NCBI GenBank assembly: GCA_013399695.1
Contig: VXAU01000197.1
Location: 3,560,557-3,624,556 of the forward strand
Direction of reading: 5' to 3'
DNA: 64,000 nucleotides
Origin: Formicarius rufipectus
Taxonomy: Eukaryota > Chordata > Aves > Passeriformes > Formicariidae
Shown here: positions 36,396 through 48,304 of the stretch, piece by piece
How positions within the stretch are numbered: the first letter of the stretch is position 1
Layout of the letters: every line of letters begins with the position of its first letter
Notes under the pieces: generated by a model
Told to the model about the DNA's origin: nothing
What the model saw: the letters and a program-made list of their open reading frames with translations, nothing else
The model's database searches: none
Program-made: the position numbers and the translations under genes

Positions 36396-37092
36396 GTCCA
36401 TACGTGAGAAGTCTACAAAGACGTGTTGTCAGGATTTCTCAGAGGGAAGTTTTAGAAAAAACAAGAAAATGAGAGTCTTTGTCTCAGAGAGCATCCAAAA
36501 TAAAGAAATGGATGCAGAGAGACAGGAGAGTCCAGCTAAATAATTAAACCATCATTATGGCAGATTTTAATCTTCAAAACCCAGCAGCCAAATAGTTCAA
36601 GATGAAAGTTTTCAGCGGTGCAAAGTAAGGCTGTACCATGAATATTTAAGAGGTGCCTCTTCCAAGAACGAAGGACAGTGTGGGAGATAACACTAAGGTG
36701 TTTGAAATTGAACAATTAAGTTGATTAGGTACTTTTTTTTTACATATGCAGAGTAAACAACAAGCACAGCAGTGGGAGACAGTGAACAGAACACATCAGG
36801 TAAATGTGGCTTATAACAGTCATGTCTTCAGCTCTGCTATTATCCTTTCATTAAAGTTATTAACAGGGATTTGTTACAAAACTACTGTTGTGACACTGCC
36901 CAGCACAGCCTGTTCGGCCAGTGGTCAGCTAATGGTGTGAAGCAAGTGTGAGAGGAGCAGCCACATATTTTTCTCAGCTGCCCCTGTTTTACTTCCCCCT
37001 CCCAGCTCTGTACTGAATTTCTAGTGGTTTTCTTTAATTTCACATGTTGAAAAGACTGAGTGATCCTTTTCCTCAGATGGTCTTTCTAGAAC
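36396..37092. other. Noncoding sequence, no gene seen
   Basis: AT-rich DNA between the MIR and the long palindrome. A T-run lies at about 36733-36740. No exon, RNA or repeat family was recognised. Confidence 0.55.
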
Positions 37093-37132
37093 CCCCAACA
37101 GAGTGTGAATAATTATTCCCACTCTGTTGGGG
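37093..37132. other. 40-bp near-perfect palindrome (nested dyad)
   Basis: Outer arms CCCCAACAGAGTG (37093-37105) and CACTCTGTTGGGG (37120-37132) are exact 13-bp reverse complements. Between them lies GAATAATTATTC (37107-37118), itself a perfect 12-bp palindrome. Only one pair (T at 37106 versus C at 37119) breaks full symmetry across 40 bases. As RNA it would fold into a stem of about 18 pairs with one mismatch and a small AU loop; as DNA it could extrude a cruciform. Outside the arms two A:T pairs continue after one mismatch. No transposon family or RNA gene is recognised. Confidence 0.9.
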
Positions 37133-37479
37133 CTTTGATAAGACTCTTATGGCTGCCTTTTGCTCAGCCTCTCAGCCTTTGTTCCTGCTAAAGTTATTTT
37201 CTTTCTTAGGGAATGAAAAAAAAAAAAGATAAAAACTGTAACAAGATCAAGCAAAACTGTAGTTTTAATAACAGTTATGACAATTAAAATATTGACTTGA
37301 AAACTATAAATGCTTGGTTCAAACCCCTCTGCTAAGTGCAAAATCATCATGTGTCTACTTCCCGTTTCAAAGAGAGCACAATTTACAAAAAAATGGGCCA
37401 GAAAGGAGTTTGAGAGGTGTCTGAATATGAACTCTGGCTCCTGTCTGGAAGCAGCAGCCTGGCCACCTGCTTTGGGCTG
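37133..37479. other. Noncoding sequence, no gene seen
   Basis: AT-rich DNA with an A-run at 37217-37227. Nothing nameable was found. Confidence 0.55.
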
Positions 37480-37700
37480 AGTACAATCTGTGATATTTAG
37501 TGGAGGGCACAGGTTGGAAAGTTTTTGCAGCCACGTTGTGAGTACTGAGAAAGCAGCTTATTCTGACCCATGTGTGAATAAAGGGGGAGGCCCAACGATA
37601 TCGGAATCAAAGCACATCTCTGCCGTCTCTTCCCCACTGAAAGGGCACAGAAGGTATTACTGTTGGCTAAACAAAAAGCTTTGTCTGAACCAATGTATGC
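37480..37700. promoter_or_regulatory. Conserved-element-like block
   Basis: Non-repetitive, moderately GC sequence with local CpGs (CCAACGATATCGG at about 37592-37604), ATGTGTGAATAAAG and GGCTAAACAAAAAGC (forkhead-like). Open frames on both strands overlap it without protein features. The evidence is weak and rests on texture only. Confidence 0.18.
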
Positions 37701-38319
37701 TCTGATGCTCACGGGACTCGGGAGAGAGGTTAATCCTAAACTCAAACATCCCTTCAAACACTGATTAGCTACCTTCCTACAAAGGACCACACATCACAAA
37801 GGAGACCATTTGAACCTTCCTACCTCCAGACAACCAGGCCGATGTGCTCGCTGTGATTGGAGCTGCACCTGAGGAGGGTCAGGGTGGCTCATCCAGGTGT
37901 GACTGAGCGCGCAGCGGCCTCATCCACACGCACACAAGAGAGTCCCAGAAGGAGGAATGGAAGAAGAGCTTCTAGGAAATAGGTTATGCCACACTTTTCA
38001 AAGGCAACCTGTAGTTGGTATTTGGGTCCACTCTTAAATATACCTGAAGCCTATAGGTTTCCACAACCATCCTATTTAAGGCGTTGCAGTGCTGGGTAAC
38101 GACAGGAGATCAAAGTAATGGTGCATACAGATATATTGGTGTTTTGAGATTGGAAGATAAATAATTCATACCTTGAAAATAGAGTTGGGTTGGGGATATT
38201 ATGGATTAATTCCATCTCACACTCTTTTTCCTCACTCCCGCCGCCCCCCTTTTTTTTTTGCTAGTGGGAGACCTACTGCCCTTGTCCCTTTCTTCTGATT
38301 TCTGAATCTGCCACAGGCA
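37701..38319. other. Noncoding sequence, no gene seen
   Basis: Contains a GC-richer stretch at 37840-37930 with a few CpGs, and a C-run plus T-run at about 38243-38260. No gene or dispersed repeat was recognised. Confidence 0.5.
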
Positions 38320-38470
38320 CTGTTAGAATTACAGCAGTGATAAGAAAATATCAGGCGTGGGATTTGAATTAATGCTTTTAGACAAATCTCCATTCCATCT
38401 CTAATTCTAATGCTAATTACATTTGCAGATCAAAGCCTGTTCGTTAAAGTTTTGCTTTTGAATACATGTA
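38320..38470. promoter_or_regulatory. Homeodomain and TCF-like motif cluster
   Basis: AATTAATGC, CTAATGCTAATTAC and GATCAAAGCC occur within about 80 bases. ATCAAAG is a TCF/LEF-type core and TAATTA-like words are homeodomain cores. The block lacks simple repeats. It resembles a short conserved enhancer, unverified. Confidence 0.22.
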
Positions 38471-41400
38471 AAGATTTTACTTTTTTGTTTGATTTTTCCC
38501 CCATTTTTTGAGAAATGCTTCTTCCAGTAGAGACCAGATGTTCCTAAATATCCCTTTGGAACAGCACAGCTTTGGTTCTCTGTTTTCCTTTCTTTGGATC
38601 TTTTGTCTGCATTGGGTGCAGCATTGTTCTCTTACTGTATAGGCAATCCATCTTTCTGACTTATTTGGTTTCTGTTTAGAAAAAGCCAGTGATAACTTAA
38701 TAAGTGAGTGCAAATAATTGCAAATATGTTTAAACTGCATGCTCAGCGTTGCCAACTGCAGGTATTCAAAATTTGGATCAGCTTCAATAAGATTATGAGA
38801 TTACAGTGAGGAGATTTGAAATATAGAGACAATTGAGTTATTTTTATTTTCCCACTGACTCTCAGATTTATGTGATTTATACTTTCTATCTTCTTGTACA
38901 ACTAGGAGGACTAGAAGTTACTTCTTCTCTTGTTTTTGTTTTTGCTTTGTTTTGTTTTCCCCCTACATGGACTCCTTAAATTTGGGTTTTTCAGAAACAA
39001 AAACATAAATATTGTGCAGCTCGTGATAAAACCATAAAAACAGGCAACACAGGCACCAGTCTCACTGCACTCAAATGTAAGGTTGGCATGTCCATACATG
39101 TTTGCAGGATCAAAGCCTATTTTACAAGTGTCAGATAATGAAAGTCGGGGAAAGTCAGAAATTTTCAGCACCACAACATAAGTCAGATTTTTAACACCAG
39201 AGCCTCGGGGGTTGTAGCAAAAGAGTACAAGCTCATTTTGGGAGGAAATAAAAAGACGGAAAAAGAGAATGGTGGAATCGAAGAGTGGAAAGAGGGGATT
39301 AGGTGCTGAAAGGGGCTGGGGTGCATGAGGGAGGAAGCAGAAAAGGTTCAGAGGGTGAAAAAGCCAATTAGTGGAGTATAAATCTGAAAAAGCCAATTTC
39401 TGAAATAAAGAGGTGTTAACTCAAGGCAGCTAAGGAGAGGATTAGCCAAGGAAGTGACAGGCTGCAGTTAGGAAAAAGTGGGATTCGTAAAGATGATCAG
39501 GACTGAAAACAACTACACTGTATTACCCAAATTTATACGGTATTTAAGCTGTCTAATGAAAGCTGGTCCCTTTTCTAGGCAGATGCAGCTCCTCCACCAC
39601 GTGCTGGAGGCAGCCCAGTCCTGGCTCTTGCCTTCTATCTGCAGGCAGCAGCCCAGGGCCAGCTGACTCAGGAGAATTGCTCCTGGAATCTCTTCAGATG
39701 TCGGGCACAGTGTGACTCTTCCTATCTCTGCAGCACCAGGAAAACACTCAACAAGAATCATTACCTCGGTTAGGACAGAGCTGTTCCGTGGCTTCCACCC
39801 CGTCAGATCTGACAGCCACAGAGTACAAAAGGTCCCTGCTCACCATGGGGCAGCCTTTCTGTACCTTTCCCCGAACACCTCCGAGTATTTGAGACTCCCT
39901 CCTGCTGTAGTAGCAAAAATCCTCCTGCAAACACAGTAATAGCATTAAAAATGCTTATTGCTCCTCCAAAAAGCTTTTGGTTCCTGTCACCAAGACTGCT
40001 TTCCTTGGATTCATTTTCTCCAACACATTTCTGAAGTTAAAGCATCTTGGTTTCCTCCCATGGCACAGTTTGTTACTATTTCTCTGCCATTACTGCAAAA
40101 AGCTGCAGCTCAGCCAGTCAGGCAGGCATGATGTTGTTATTATACACACCAGTGCAAGGAAAAAGAAGAGTGGCGAACATTGGGTTTTGTCTATTCGAAA
40201 TGTACATTTTTCTTTTTAACTGAAAAGTCTGGAGGCAAAAAATCAAAAGAGAATCAAATTCTTCTCACATGCACCCACTTGTATTTGCAAGCAAGTCAGT
40301 AATTTCCACTATCAGTCAACTCATGCAGAGAATTTTGGATACAAATTGGTATCCCTGAAAAATCTGTCACAAAAGGCTGCATATTTGACAGGAAGAATAT
40401 TATTACCTGGGTGTTTGAGTGCTATCAGAAAAAACTGCTTCCAATATACAACTAGTTCTACTGATGCTCAATCCCCAGGATTTATGGTATATATTTTTAA
40501 ATAGCCTTTGCTGCTTTCTTATCTTTTCCCTGGAAGTTTATATACTTCAACATAGAGATCAAACTTGCAGCTATAGGGATTTCCCATCAATACAAGGTTA
40601 TTTAAAATATCTGACTAGAAGAAATCCTCTTTCTCTTTTGTCTTCTCCAAAGCTGCAGGATGGAGGATGATGCGTGAGCTAAAAGCACTCTGCCATCCTA
40701 GAGCTTATGGTTAGGAAGCAACTTCATACAGTTGGTAGATACAGTTCCATATGGAAAAAAGAATAAAACCCAAAAACATTAAATGTAACAGGCCAACACT
40801 TCAGTTGGGTAAATCAGCATTTCTCCCTTAAACTCACTGGAACTGTGCCTATTTATATCATTAAGAATCTGGACAGTTATCTGGGCTTGCCAGCTCACTT
40901 AAGGGATAAACATATCTTTAGCCAATTAAATGTTCATTAGGGGCAAGACAGAAAGGATAACAGAAGCCAAAACTCAGAACCAGTCAGCACTTATGCTCTT
41001 GTTCTTTTATCAAATGAAACATTAACATTTTGTGGAACATCTCTTTCTGCATGGCTAAGCATAAGATGGTTTACATCAACAGGGGAGTTATTTTATCTGG
41101 GAGTTTGGGGTTTCTTCCTGCTTACTGGTATGTCAGTCTTCTTAGCATAGCACAGTTATCTCAGCATAAAAGTGCCTTACACTTATCACTAAACTTACAG
41201 GAGTCAGAGATGTGATATGGATACCTTAATCTGTAAAACTACTTCACAATAGTTTCAAACTCCCATACTGTGATACAAAATCACACGCATGCAAGACCTA
41301 ACCTGCAACCTACCTCTAACATTAATCTGACAGGGAACACCTGGAAATCAGAAAAGGATGGGAGCAGTTAGTCCAAAATGCAATTTCCACGTTATGCCTA

Positions 41401-43319
41401 GGAGACTGTAATTTACCTTGGTAGAAAGAAACAGCAGAAAGACTCATATACCATGGATCTCTCATTTAAATCACAGTCAGACTCAGGACCATCTGGCCCT
41501 CCACAGCCACCCTTGATTCATGCCCTGCATTAATGGGGGATTCCAGCCACAAGGAATATAAAGCAATCTGTGCATGAGGAGTCAGCAATCCCTGACATGC
41601 ACCCTTTGGTTGGTTTTATCACTCGAGGTAGTCTCCCCTTGTGCTGGGGCACTGCCACAAGGGCTCACACACAATCACATTTGCTCACTTGGACATGCAC
41701 ATGTTACAGGCTGTTCTTCCAGTGAGGGTAAGATGGGATCTCATAATCCTGAAGCAAGACACTTTCCAAGGGTACACAGCCAGAATGTGCTGGCTGGGTT
41801 TTTTAGAAAAGGCAACTGAAAGTAGTAAGGGCTGATAATGCAAAAGAGAAAACCAAAAGAAATGGACAGATGTATTGAAACCAACACTTTTTAAAATGTC
41901 TGGTTTAGTGGCTGGTTAGCTTGTCCCACTGCTGTGGCTCTAAAGTGGTTTTTTCCCCACCATGACCACATAACCTTCTCTCCTGTGAGGAGGGATATGA
42001 CAGGCTGCTCATAACTCTGTGACACTTTAATTGTAGTTGTCATCCTCAGGCCATGGCTCTCACATTTACAATGTCTGTTCTAATACATTTCTCATTATTC
42101 TGGTTCAAAGTTCCATTTACTGATTTTCAAATATCTTGGAGCTGAAGGAGGACAGGAAGGTTGTTTTTGTGACTATCATGCTTCTAAAGGCATGCAGAAA
42201 CTGAGCCAGTCAAGGAGGCATTACAGCATTTTCAGAAGATGGGTGAAATGAGGACAATCATTCTGGCTGAGGAATGAAGAAGGAAACCTAAGAGGACTTG
42301 TCAAGTCTTTAAGTCATTAATTTCTGTGGTTTCTCAACTAATAATGAAGTCTCATTATCAGCATGTTTGGATCCAGTTATGCAGTCTCCCTGAAATGACG
42401 ACACAGTATTGTGGACCATTGCTATGGCAATGGTGATCCCAACCTTGAGCAATAGTACCCAGGAGATGTAAGATTAGTGCAGCAGGAACCAGCCCTGCTG
42501 CCACCAGCACTGCACCTGGGGTGTGTCTGCAGGTGTGTCCTCTCCTATTGCAACAGGGCCATCACTGGAAACCAAAAGGGGTTTTTATAGAGCCCTCACT
42601 GCACCATTAACAGCAGTGGTTGCATTGGGGGGCCTATTTTTCCTTGTGTATTTTATTTTTCCTATGATCTTTGTCATTCAGGACATAGGATGAATTATTT
42701 TTGCAGTACATCATCGAGAGGAGAGAATATTATCCCTTTTAACAGATGGAGAATTGCACAGAAATACTAAGTCGAGAAGTATTAATTAATTTAATCTTTT
42801 GAGACATGGAAAGCCTGATTTTTTTCAGAGTAGTTTTTATTATATAGTGTAAATTACTCTGCACTTGTGCAAATCAGACTTCAGTGTCTCTATTAGATGT
42901 GGACCAGGCACAATATAAATGAATTACCTTTTCTGAAAAGTATGATTTACATGTTTGCCTTTGCATTACATTCTGCAGCTGAATTCAGGTTCCCAGCACA
43001 GCTTCCTTAACCAAGAAGCCATCTTCCCTCTTTCTGCAAGCTTGTGATTAAACACACTTTAAATTCTCCATGAATTCCTCTTGAATTCTTGGTTCTGTTC
43101 ACTCCAAATGCTGGTCTCCTTGTCCTGATAATTCCAGTCTTATCAAGATCTTTATGTCCAGGATCCAGGATCTCATGTCTCCCTCTCTCCTTCACACTTC
43201 TGCTTTTTCCTGACACTCTGTACCTTTTTTCTCCTCCAGTTTCCAGTACTCTCTTTGTCCAGTCCATCTCAGGGATGGAGGGGGTGAAAGGCAAGTTCAA
43301 TCAAATCCAAACTCCATGA
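38471..43319. other. Noncoding sequence, no gene seen
   Basis: Nearly 5 kb without a recognised gene. The longest frame, 161 codons on the minus strand at 38911-39396, has no ATG and no domain, although its C-terminal part includes a hydrophobic stretch. No dispersed repeat was recognised. Confidence 0.5.
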
Positions 43320-43620
43320 GAGGTTCGGGTATTCACACTGCTCAGAAATCTTTGGAGACTTTGGATGACAAACTCTAGCGAGTTTCTGCAGCACGTGTGT
43401 GAACTGCAATAGCCCCGGTGCTTTTGTCTTCAATAATCTGATGTGAGTTTTCAAAGGAAAAACAAAAAGCGTGCACGCAAGGCAAAGAACATCCTCCTGC
43501 CAAATTCCAAGTCCTCCCTCCAAAGCAAAGTCTCTGGAGTGTTTCAAAGTAAACATTATCAGATTTCTCAGTGCAGGATCATAGCAGGGCTAATGTTGAT
43601 CACCTTTAATAATGGGTTGC
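43320..43620. promoter_or_regulatory. Conserved-element-like block with E-box
   Basis: Contains CACGTG in AGCACGTGTG at about 43392-43401, CACGCAAGG, AGTAAACATTATC (forkhead-like) and CACCTTTAATAATGG. CpGs are more frequent than in the flanks and there is no simple repeat. A regulatory role is inferred only from this texture. Confidence 0.22.
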
Positions 43621-44129
43621 AATGCCAGCCCTGCCTGTGATGCAAGTCCTTGAATCCAGAGCGTGAGTTGTATTCCTGGAAGCATATCTGCAGCTTTTAT
43701 CTCCATCTGTGGCTGCCACATCTATGCATCTAAAGACTTCTTTTTCTTCCTTTCAAATTGAAGTCAGGTTGCAGTTTGCTTTCACTTAACTTTGTAATCA
43801 GGCTCTAGCACCCCCAAGTGATATTTCCCCACTTTATCAATGAGGTCTGATTAGCTCATGGCAGCTGTGACAGAGGGAATCTTTGTCTTTTGAAGTGTCC
43901 ATCCTTTCTGTTTTGCTCATTTTCCACTGGCAGTAATTTCCTGTGCCATTCAAGCGCCACAGAAGTTGGAAGTGACAAATGGGACAACTAATCTGGTTAT
44001 TAGTTGAAGCACAGGCTTTGCAGCAGCTTCCCAGGGTGAGCTGTACAAAGAGCTTTCTCACTGGGGAAAATACTGACCTGGGCGTTGTCAAATCTCTTGC
44101 AGAGACAGGTCAGGTGAGTCTCTGATCAC
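43621..44129. other. Noncoding sequence, no gene seen
   Basis: Unremarkable single-copy DNA between two conserved-looking blocks. No gene or repeat was recognised. Confidence 0.5.
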
Positions 44130-44330
44130 ATATTAAACAAAAGTAATTATTTTAATCCAAAGTAGTTTAAAGGAGAGAGAGAAAAAAGGACTCCCTAATG
44201 AAGACTTAATAGCAGAATCTATATTAAGGGTTTTCAATGTGGACTTAAGTTCACTAAGATGGAAAATTATTACCTGAAATATGAACGAAAATTGAAGTCG
44301 TTCATAAACAAGGACGGATTATTGGCAAGT
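44130..44330. promoter_or_regulatory. Conserved-element-like AT-rich block
   Basis: Contains AAGTAATTATTTTAATCC, CTAATGAAGACTTAATAG and GGACGGATTATTGG, homeodomain and K50-type words in non-repetitive AT-rich DNA with little CpG. It matches the general look of amniote conserved noncoding elements. Confidence 0.22.
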
Positions 44331-45189
44331 TTTTGAATTTCAGCAGTTAAGAAACAGTTTAAATGTTTGGGTATCAGGAAAGGAGCCAGTTTACAAAGAG
44401 TAGAAAAACAGGCCAAGTTCTGTTCGTAGGGTAAAATTCACAGCTGTAAAATGTCTGTGTATCTCCTAAATTAAAGCTAGGTTGGCATATGCAGTCTTGG
44501 CTTGGTCTTTTCATAACAACCAGCTTCTCTTTCAGTGGGATTTGGAAGCAAAATCTACAGCAGAATAATTGCCAGTATATTTTGCTGTAGATTTCCTGCA
44601 TCCATATTTTTGTGAACTCTTTCAACCTGCTAGTGGTCCAAATATACTGTAAAATCCAGAATAAGGCAGAAGGACATTAGTTTAGAAAATCATTGCAAAT
44701 GGACTGATTGCTGAAGTATAAACAATATCTACTGACCTCTAATGTCTTCTAAGTGAAATCTTATTTTTCTCAATGGCCATTTTGATTCATAAAGTTCAGT
44801 GCTGCAAATATGAGTCTCTCAAAAGCCAAGTGCCTTGTTCTGCCTTGTGTAACAACCAGCAATGGCATTTTGAATCCGGACCTGACAAACCAGGTATCAT
44901 CTCAATCTCTGTACTAATATGGAAGTAAGAAAATTATTTCCAAGAAGTGAAAAAAAAAAAGCTGATGAATGTGTATGTAATGAAAGACAGCTGAGCTTGC
45001 ACTGACCCAAAGAAAGGATGTTTCCAGCAGGCTGACAAGCCTGCAGAGCTCCCATTAATAGTACAAGCTCTGCACATGTAGAGGAGGGAAATGGACTCCA
45101 ATTAATGTGTTTATAGAGGAAAATGCTGCTTCCAGTACACTGTTCCCCAGCTGAGCTGAGAGTGACTTCCCAAGATAAGACCCTGCTGT
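44331..45189. other. Noncoding sequence, no gene seen
   Basis: AT-rich DNA with an A-run at about 44951-44960. No gene, RNA or dispersed repeat was recognised. Confidence 0.5.
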
Positions 45190-45560
45190 TACTCAGATTC
45201 TAAATAAGGTAAGAGGCGATTGGGCAATGGGAGGTTCAGATGGCAAAGTGAATTTGCCGTGGTGAATTTGAAGTGCTTACGGTGCAGTCTGCAGTTCCGC
45301 TGTTCACCTGGTTTCTGGTGCCTTTTTATTTACTGGAAATTTAACAAACCTTGTCCTCTGTTGATAAGGAGTTTTAGTGCTCAGCTTAGTCCACCAATTT
45401 CCCCTGTGCCGCCGCAAGCTTTTATAATGTCACATTTATTTTGGTGGCTACAGTATATTTGTTTGTAAGCCCTCACGCTGGGTAGCAGTGCATGTTAATT
45501 CATTAAGTCTGACAGAATGTAAAATTACAGCACAACAATAAGAATACTGTCCCTGTACTG
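45190..45560. promoter_or_regulatory. Conserved-element-like block
   Basis: A 370-base stretch of mixed composition with scattered CpGs (GAGGCGATTGGG, CTTACGGTG, CCGCCGCAAGC) and a long AT-rich stretch with CTTTTATAATGTCACATTTA and GTTAATTCATTAAG. It includes an inverted CCAAT (GATTGGGC). An 82-codon plus-strand frame covers part of it without known motifs. It is among the best enhancer candidates by appearance. Confidence 0.28.
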
Positions 45561-47456
45561 ATGTAAAATTAAAGCATGGTCATCCAGGGAAACTGAATTC
45601 CCTTCTTCAGGGAAACCTTTTGTAATTCAGAGCAGTTAAAACCACTAGTTATTCAAGTAGGTTAATTCTCTCTCCAGTATCTTCTCTTAGATAGGTATCT
45701 TGGGAAGGATCTCTGATGTGGGCACATAGTATGATCTGCATCTATTCCACCTCAGGCTCTGATTTCACAAGCTTAACAAAGCTGGATTGACTCCATACTG
45801 GATTAACAGACTTCTAGCAAAAACAACTTGTGCTACAGGAAATGTGGTGATATAACAGGTTCAGCTTGGTCCTGATCACATACAGTCATCAGAGGATTTG
45901 TTGGTACTCTCAGTAGGAACAGGGTGCCACACATTCTCTTCTGAGTGGATCTTTTTGGATTCTCTTCATCAAAATGGATGAAGCTACACCGTGCCTGCTT
46001 TCAGCTTCCTTCTGGATTCCCTTAGATGAACTCTTATTTCTCATTTTCCATCCTGGCTTGCTAAATTTAAGCAGCCAGTGTGCCTCATCTAAAGTATATA
46101 TTAAGTAGTATATGAAATGGTCTAGGATAGACAAGGCAAATACAAGAACAAATTGAAATTTGTCTCCTTCTCTATTTCTAAAAGCAAATCACATCACCAA
46201 CAGCTACAACAAAAAGAACTCCCTTCTTCCAGAATGATGGTGTGAGTCGGGGGTAAAGGTGTGTGCAGCCACCTCACCTGCTAGCAAGGGACTGTGCTTA
46301 TTTATGAAATTCATTTCATGTGCTCATGAAGCACAAGGGACAGATACTGCTTAAATGCCAACATCCATGATGTACATTAAGGGCTTGTCCCAGCATGCTG
46401 TGAAAGAGGTAAAAGTCCGCAGGAGTATTTTGCAGACAAGGACTAGAAACTGAAAGACTGATTAGAAATGGCTATTTTTTATTTTTATTTTTAGCAACAC
46501 AAACTGAGTCTTAACCTGAGGGCAACGGAATCTACTCATCAGCATTCTGGCCCATATTCTTGGAGGTCTGTGTTTGCTGACCATAATTATTTGCCTGCAC
46601 AAGCCCATGCAAGCCGTGGGGGCAGACAGAAGTGGCTGCAGGAAGCAGAGGTGCAATGCCATGTATCCTCCTTTGTGATACGCCCAGAGATTGGGGGACA
46701 AATGACTGGGGGACAAAAGTAGTCCTGATTCATTTTTTTAAAAAATATATTTTAGTATTCCCTTTCGTTTAATTGTGCAGTCACCTGGATAAAGAGTTTA
46801 CCTGGCATGAATGCAGGGACTTGGATTCACACAGGTCAAGCACCAGGTTACAACCGTGAAGTTTCAGGGAGTAAAGAGAGAGAGGGAAATAGAAGCAGTT
46901 CATGATGTATGAGATATTTTAGAAAAACAGAAACTTCCAAGGGTGTCAGAACTGTTCCCCTTTCTTTGCTCTGACTCCTCTAATTTTTCCTCTTGCACCA
47001 AAACAGACTATTTGTTTATTACAGCAGGAACTAATATTTTCCTTGTAGCCAGTTAAAAGAAATACATCCTCTTTGTGGCTTTGAAAATCCCTACAGGATT
47101 ATGAATGAATACTTCAAGAGTGTATTATAAATTCAGACATGTCTATTGGGCTTTCAAGTATCACAGCGGGAGCTTCTTACTGAGGCAACCTGAGGGTAAA
47201 GGCTTTCCCACCTTTCCAAAGTGACTCCTCCCACAAAATTTTCTTGGGCTGAAGTTAAAAAAACCCCACCACCCTACCTAGCTGAGCTTCTTAGAGCTAC
47301 TTCATTCTAAGCAGAGCTGAATATAGACATAATTTAGTGCAATCACATACCCAGACATTGCTCTGGAGCCTGCTCAGTTTTCCTGCCACATCCAGTACCT
47401 TGCACGCCCTTCAATGTAGGTTGTGCTTTTTATTTTAAAGTCTAATCAGGCTGGTT
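45561..47456. other. Noncoding sequence, no gene seen
   Basis: No gene or dispersed repeat was recognised. Simple T/A sequence occurs at 46473-46493 and 46733-46752. Open frames are short. Confidence 0.55.
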
Positions 47457-47481
47457 AAAACAAAACAAAACAAAACAAAAA
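47457..47481 (+). repeat. (AAAAC)n microsatellite
   Basis: About five AAAAC units in a row, ending in an A-run and CCC. It is simple sequence, and no retroelement body is visible upstream. Confidence 0.85.
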
Positions 47482-47544
47482 ACCCTTGTTTTCCAGCACG
47501 TGCTGTCCTAGATGTGCTGTGAGCACCTGTCATTATCTCCTCCA

Positions 47545-47715
47545 AACGCCGCTGTTGCTCCTATTTGCCAACTGGCAGCGCCACAGCGTTGTGACAGCGA
47601 TTACAAAGTAGGATTAGACATAGCCCATTTCTCCCATCCCCTGCTGCGAGTGCTGAACCAGCAACTTTGCCAGGTTTTGATCAGATGCATTCAGCACTGA
47701 CATATAAATCAGGGA
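47545..47715. promoter_or_regulatory. CpG-containing conserved-like block
   Basis: Contains ACGCCGCTG, TGCCAACTGGCA (a 12-bp perfect palindrome at about 47565-47576), CGCCACAGCG and GACAGCGATTACAAAG. CpG density is well above that of the flanking DNA. A 62-codon frame here has no known feature. A regulatory role is inferred. Confidence 0.2.
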
Positions 47716-48049
47716 CAGGACTAAAGGGAGAGGGGAGGAATCAGCAACAAAGAGGCAAAATCAAGGGCAACTTGGAAGGAAAAAAAAAATGGGACCAAAG
47801 AGAGTATTAAAAGCATGTGGCTTTGAATCTATATGTACTTACTTCTAAAGGGGATGAGGGGTGTTGCTGCTTTCAAAAGAATTCACACTTTTTCAGGCTT
47901 TTGAATGCACATCGCCCCAGTAAAAACCTCCAGTGGGCTGAGCCTCAGAAAGAACTGTGAGATGAAAATGAGTTTTAGCTGGAAACTGAAGGGCAGTTGT
48001 TAAGAAGTCCTGTCAGACAGTCTTTGAAATTTAAGAACCACCTGCAGCA

Positions 48050-48304
48050 ACTGGTGTAGGTGGTACTTGTAACACTATGCATGATGCTGACTTAATGGCT
48101 CAGCAGATGTGCATGGGTGTAACTTCTTCAGAAAGACTACCAGAAAGGCTCAAAGACATAAATACACTGTCTTTATGGTTGTCAGCTAAAAGTACAAGAC
48201 ATCATCAAGAAAACGTCAAAGAGGAGGGTGTTCTTCCAAGCATTTTACCTGATCTGTTAAATACAGGAAAGAGAAGCTGGTGTCAAGGTGCTCCAGCGTT
48301 GTAG
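48050..48304 (+). other. Open frame of unknown nature, possible exon
   Basis: The frame is open from about 48032 to a TAG at 48302-48304, with an ATG at 48077 giving 75 codons (N-terminal MHDADLMAQQMCMGV). The composition is protein-like, without low complexity. No acceptor or donor of good quality was identified in frame, though GTAGG and TACAGG occur nearby. It is listed because it lies just upstream of a better-supported candidate exon pair in the same orientation. Confidence 0.1.

Noticed and set aside
38911..39396. 161-codon minus-strand open frame with a hydrophobic C-terminal part
   Set aside because: It begins at TTG with no ATG context, shows no recognised domain or splice context, and its A/T-rich tail encodes a lysine/asparagine run from simple sequence. 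Treated as chance.
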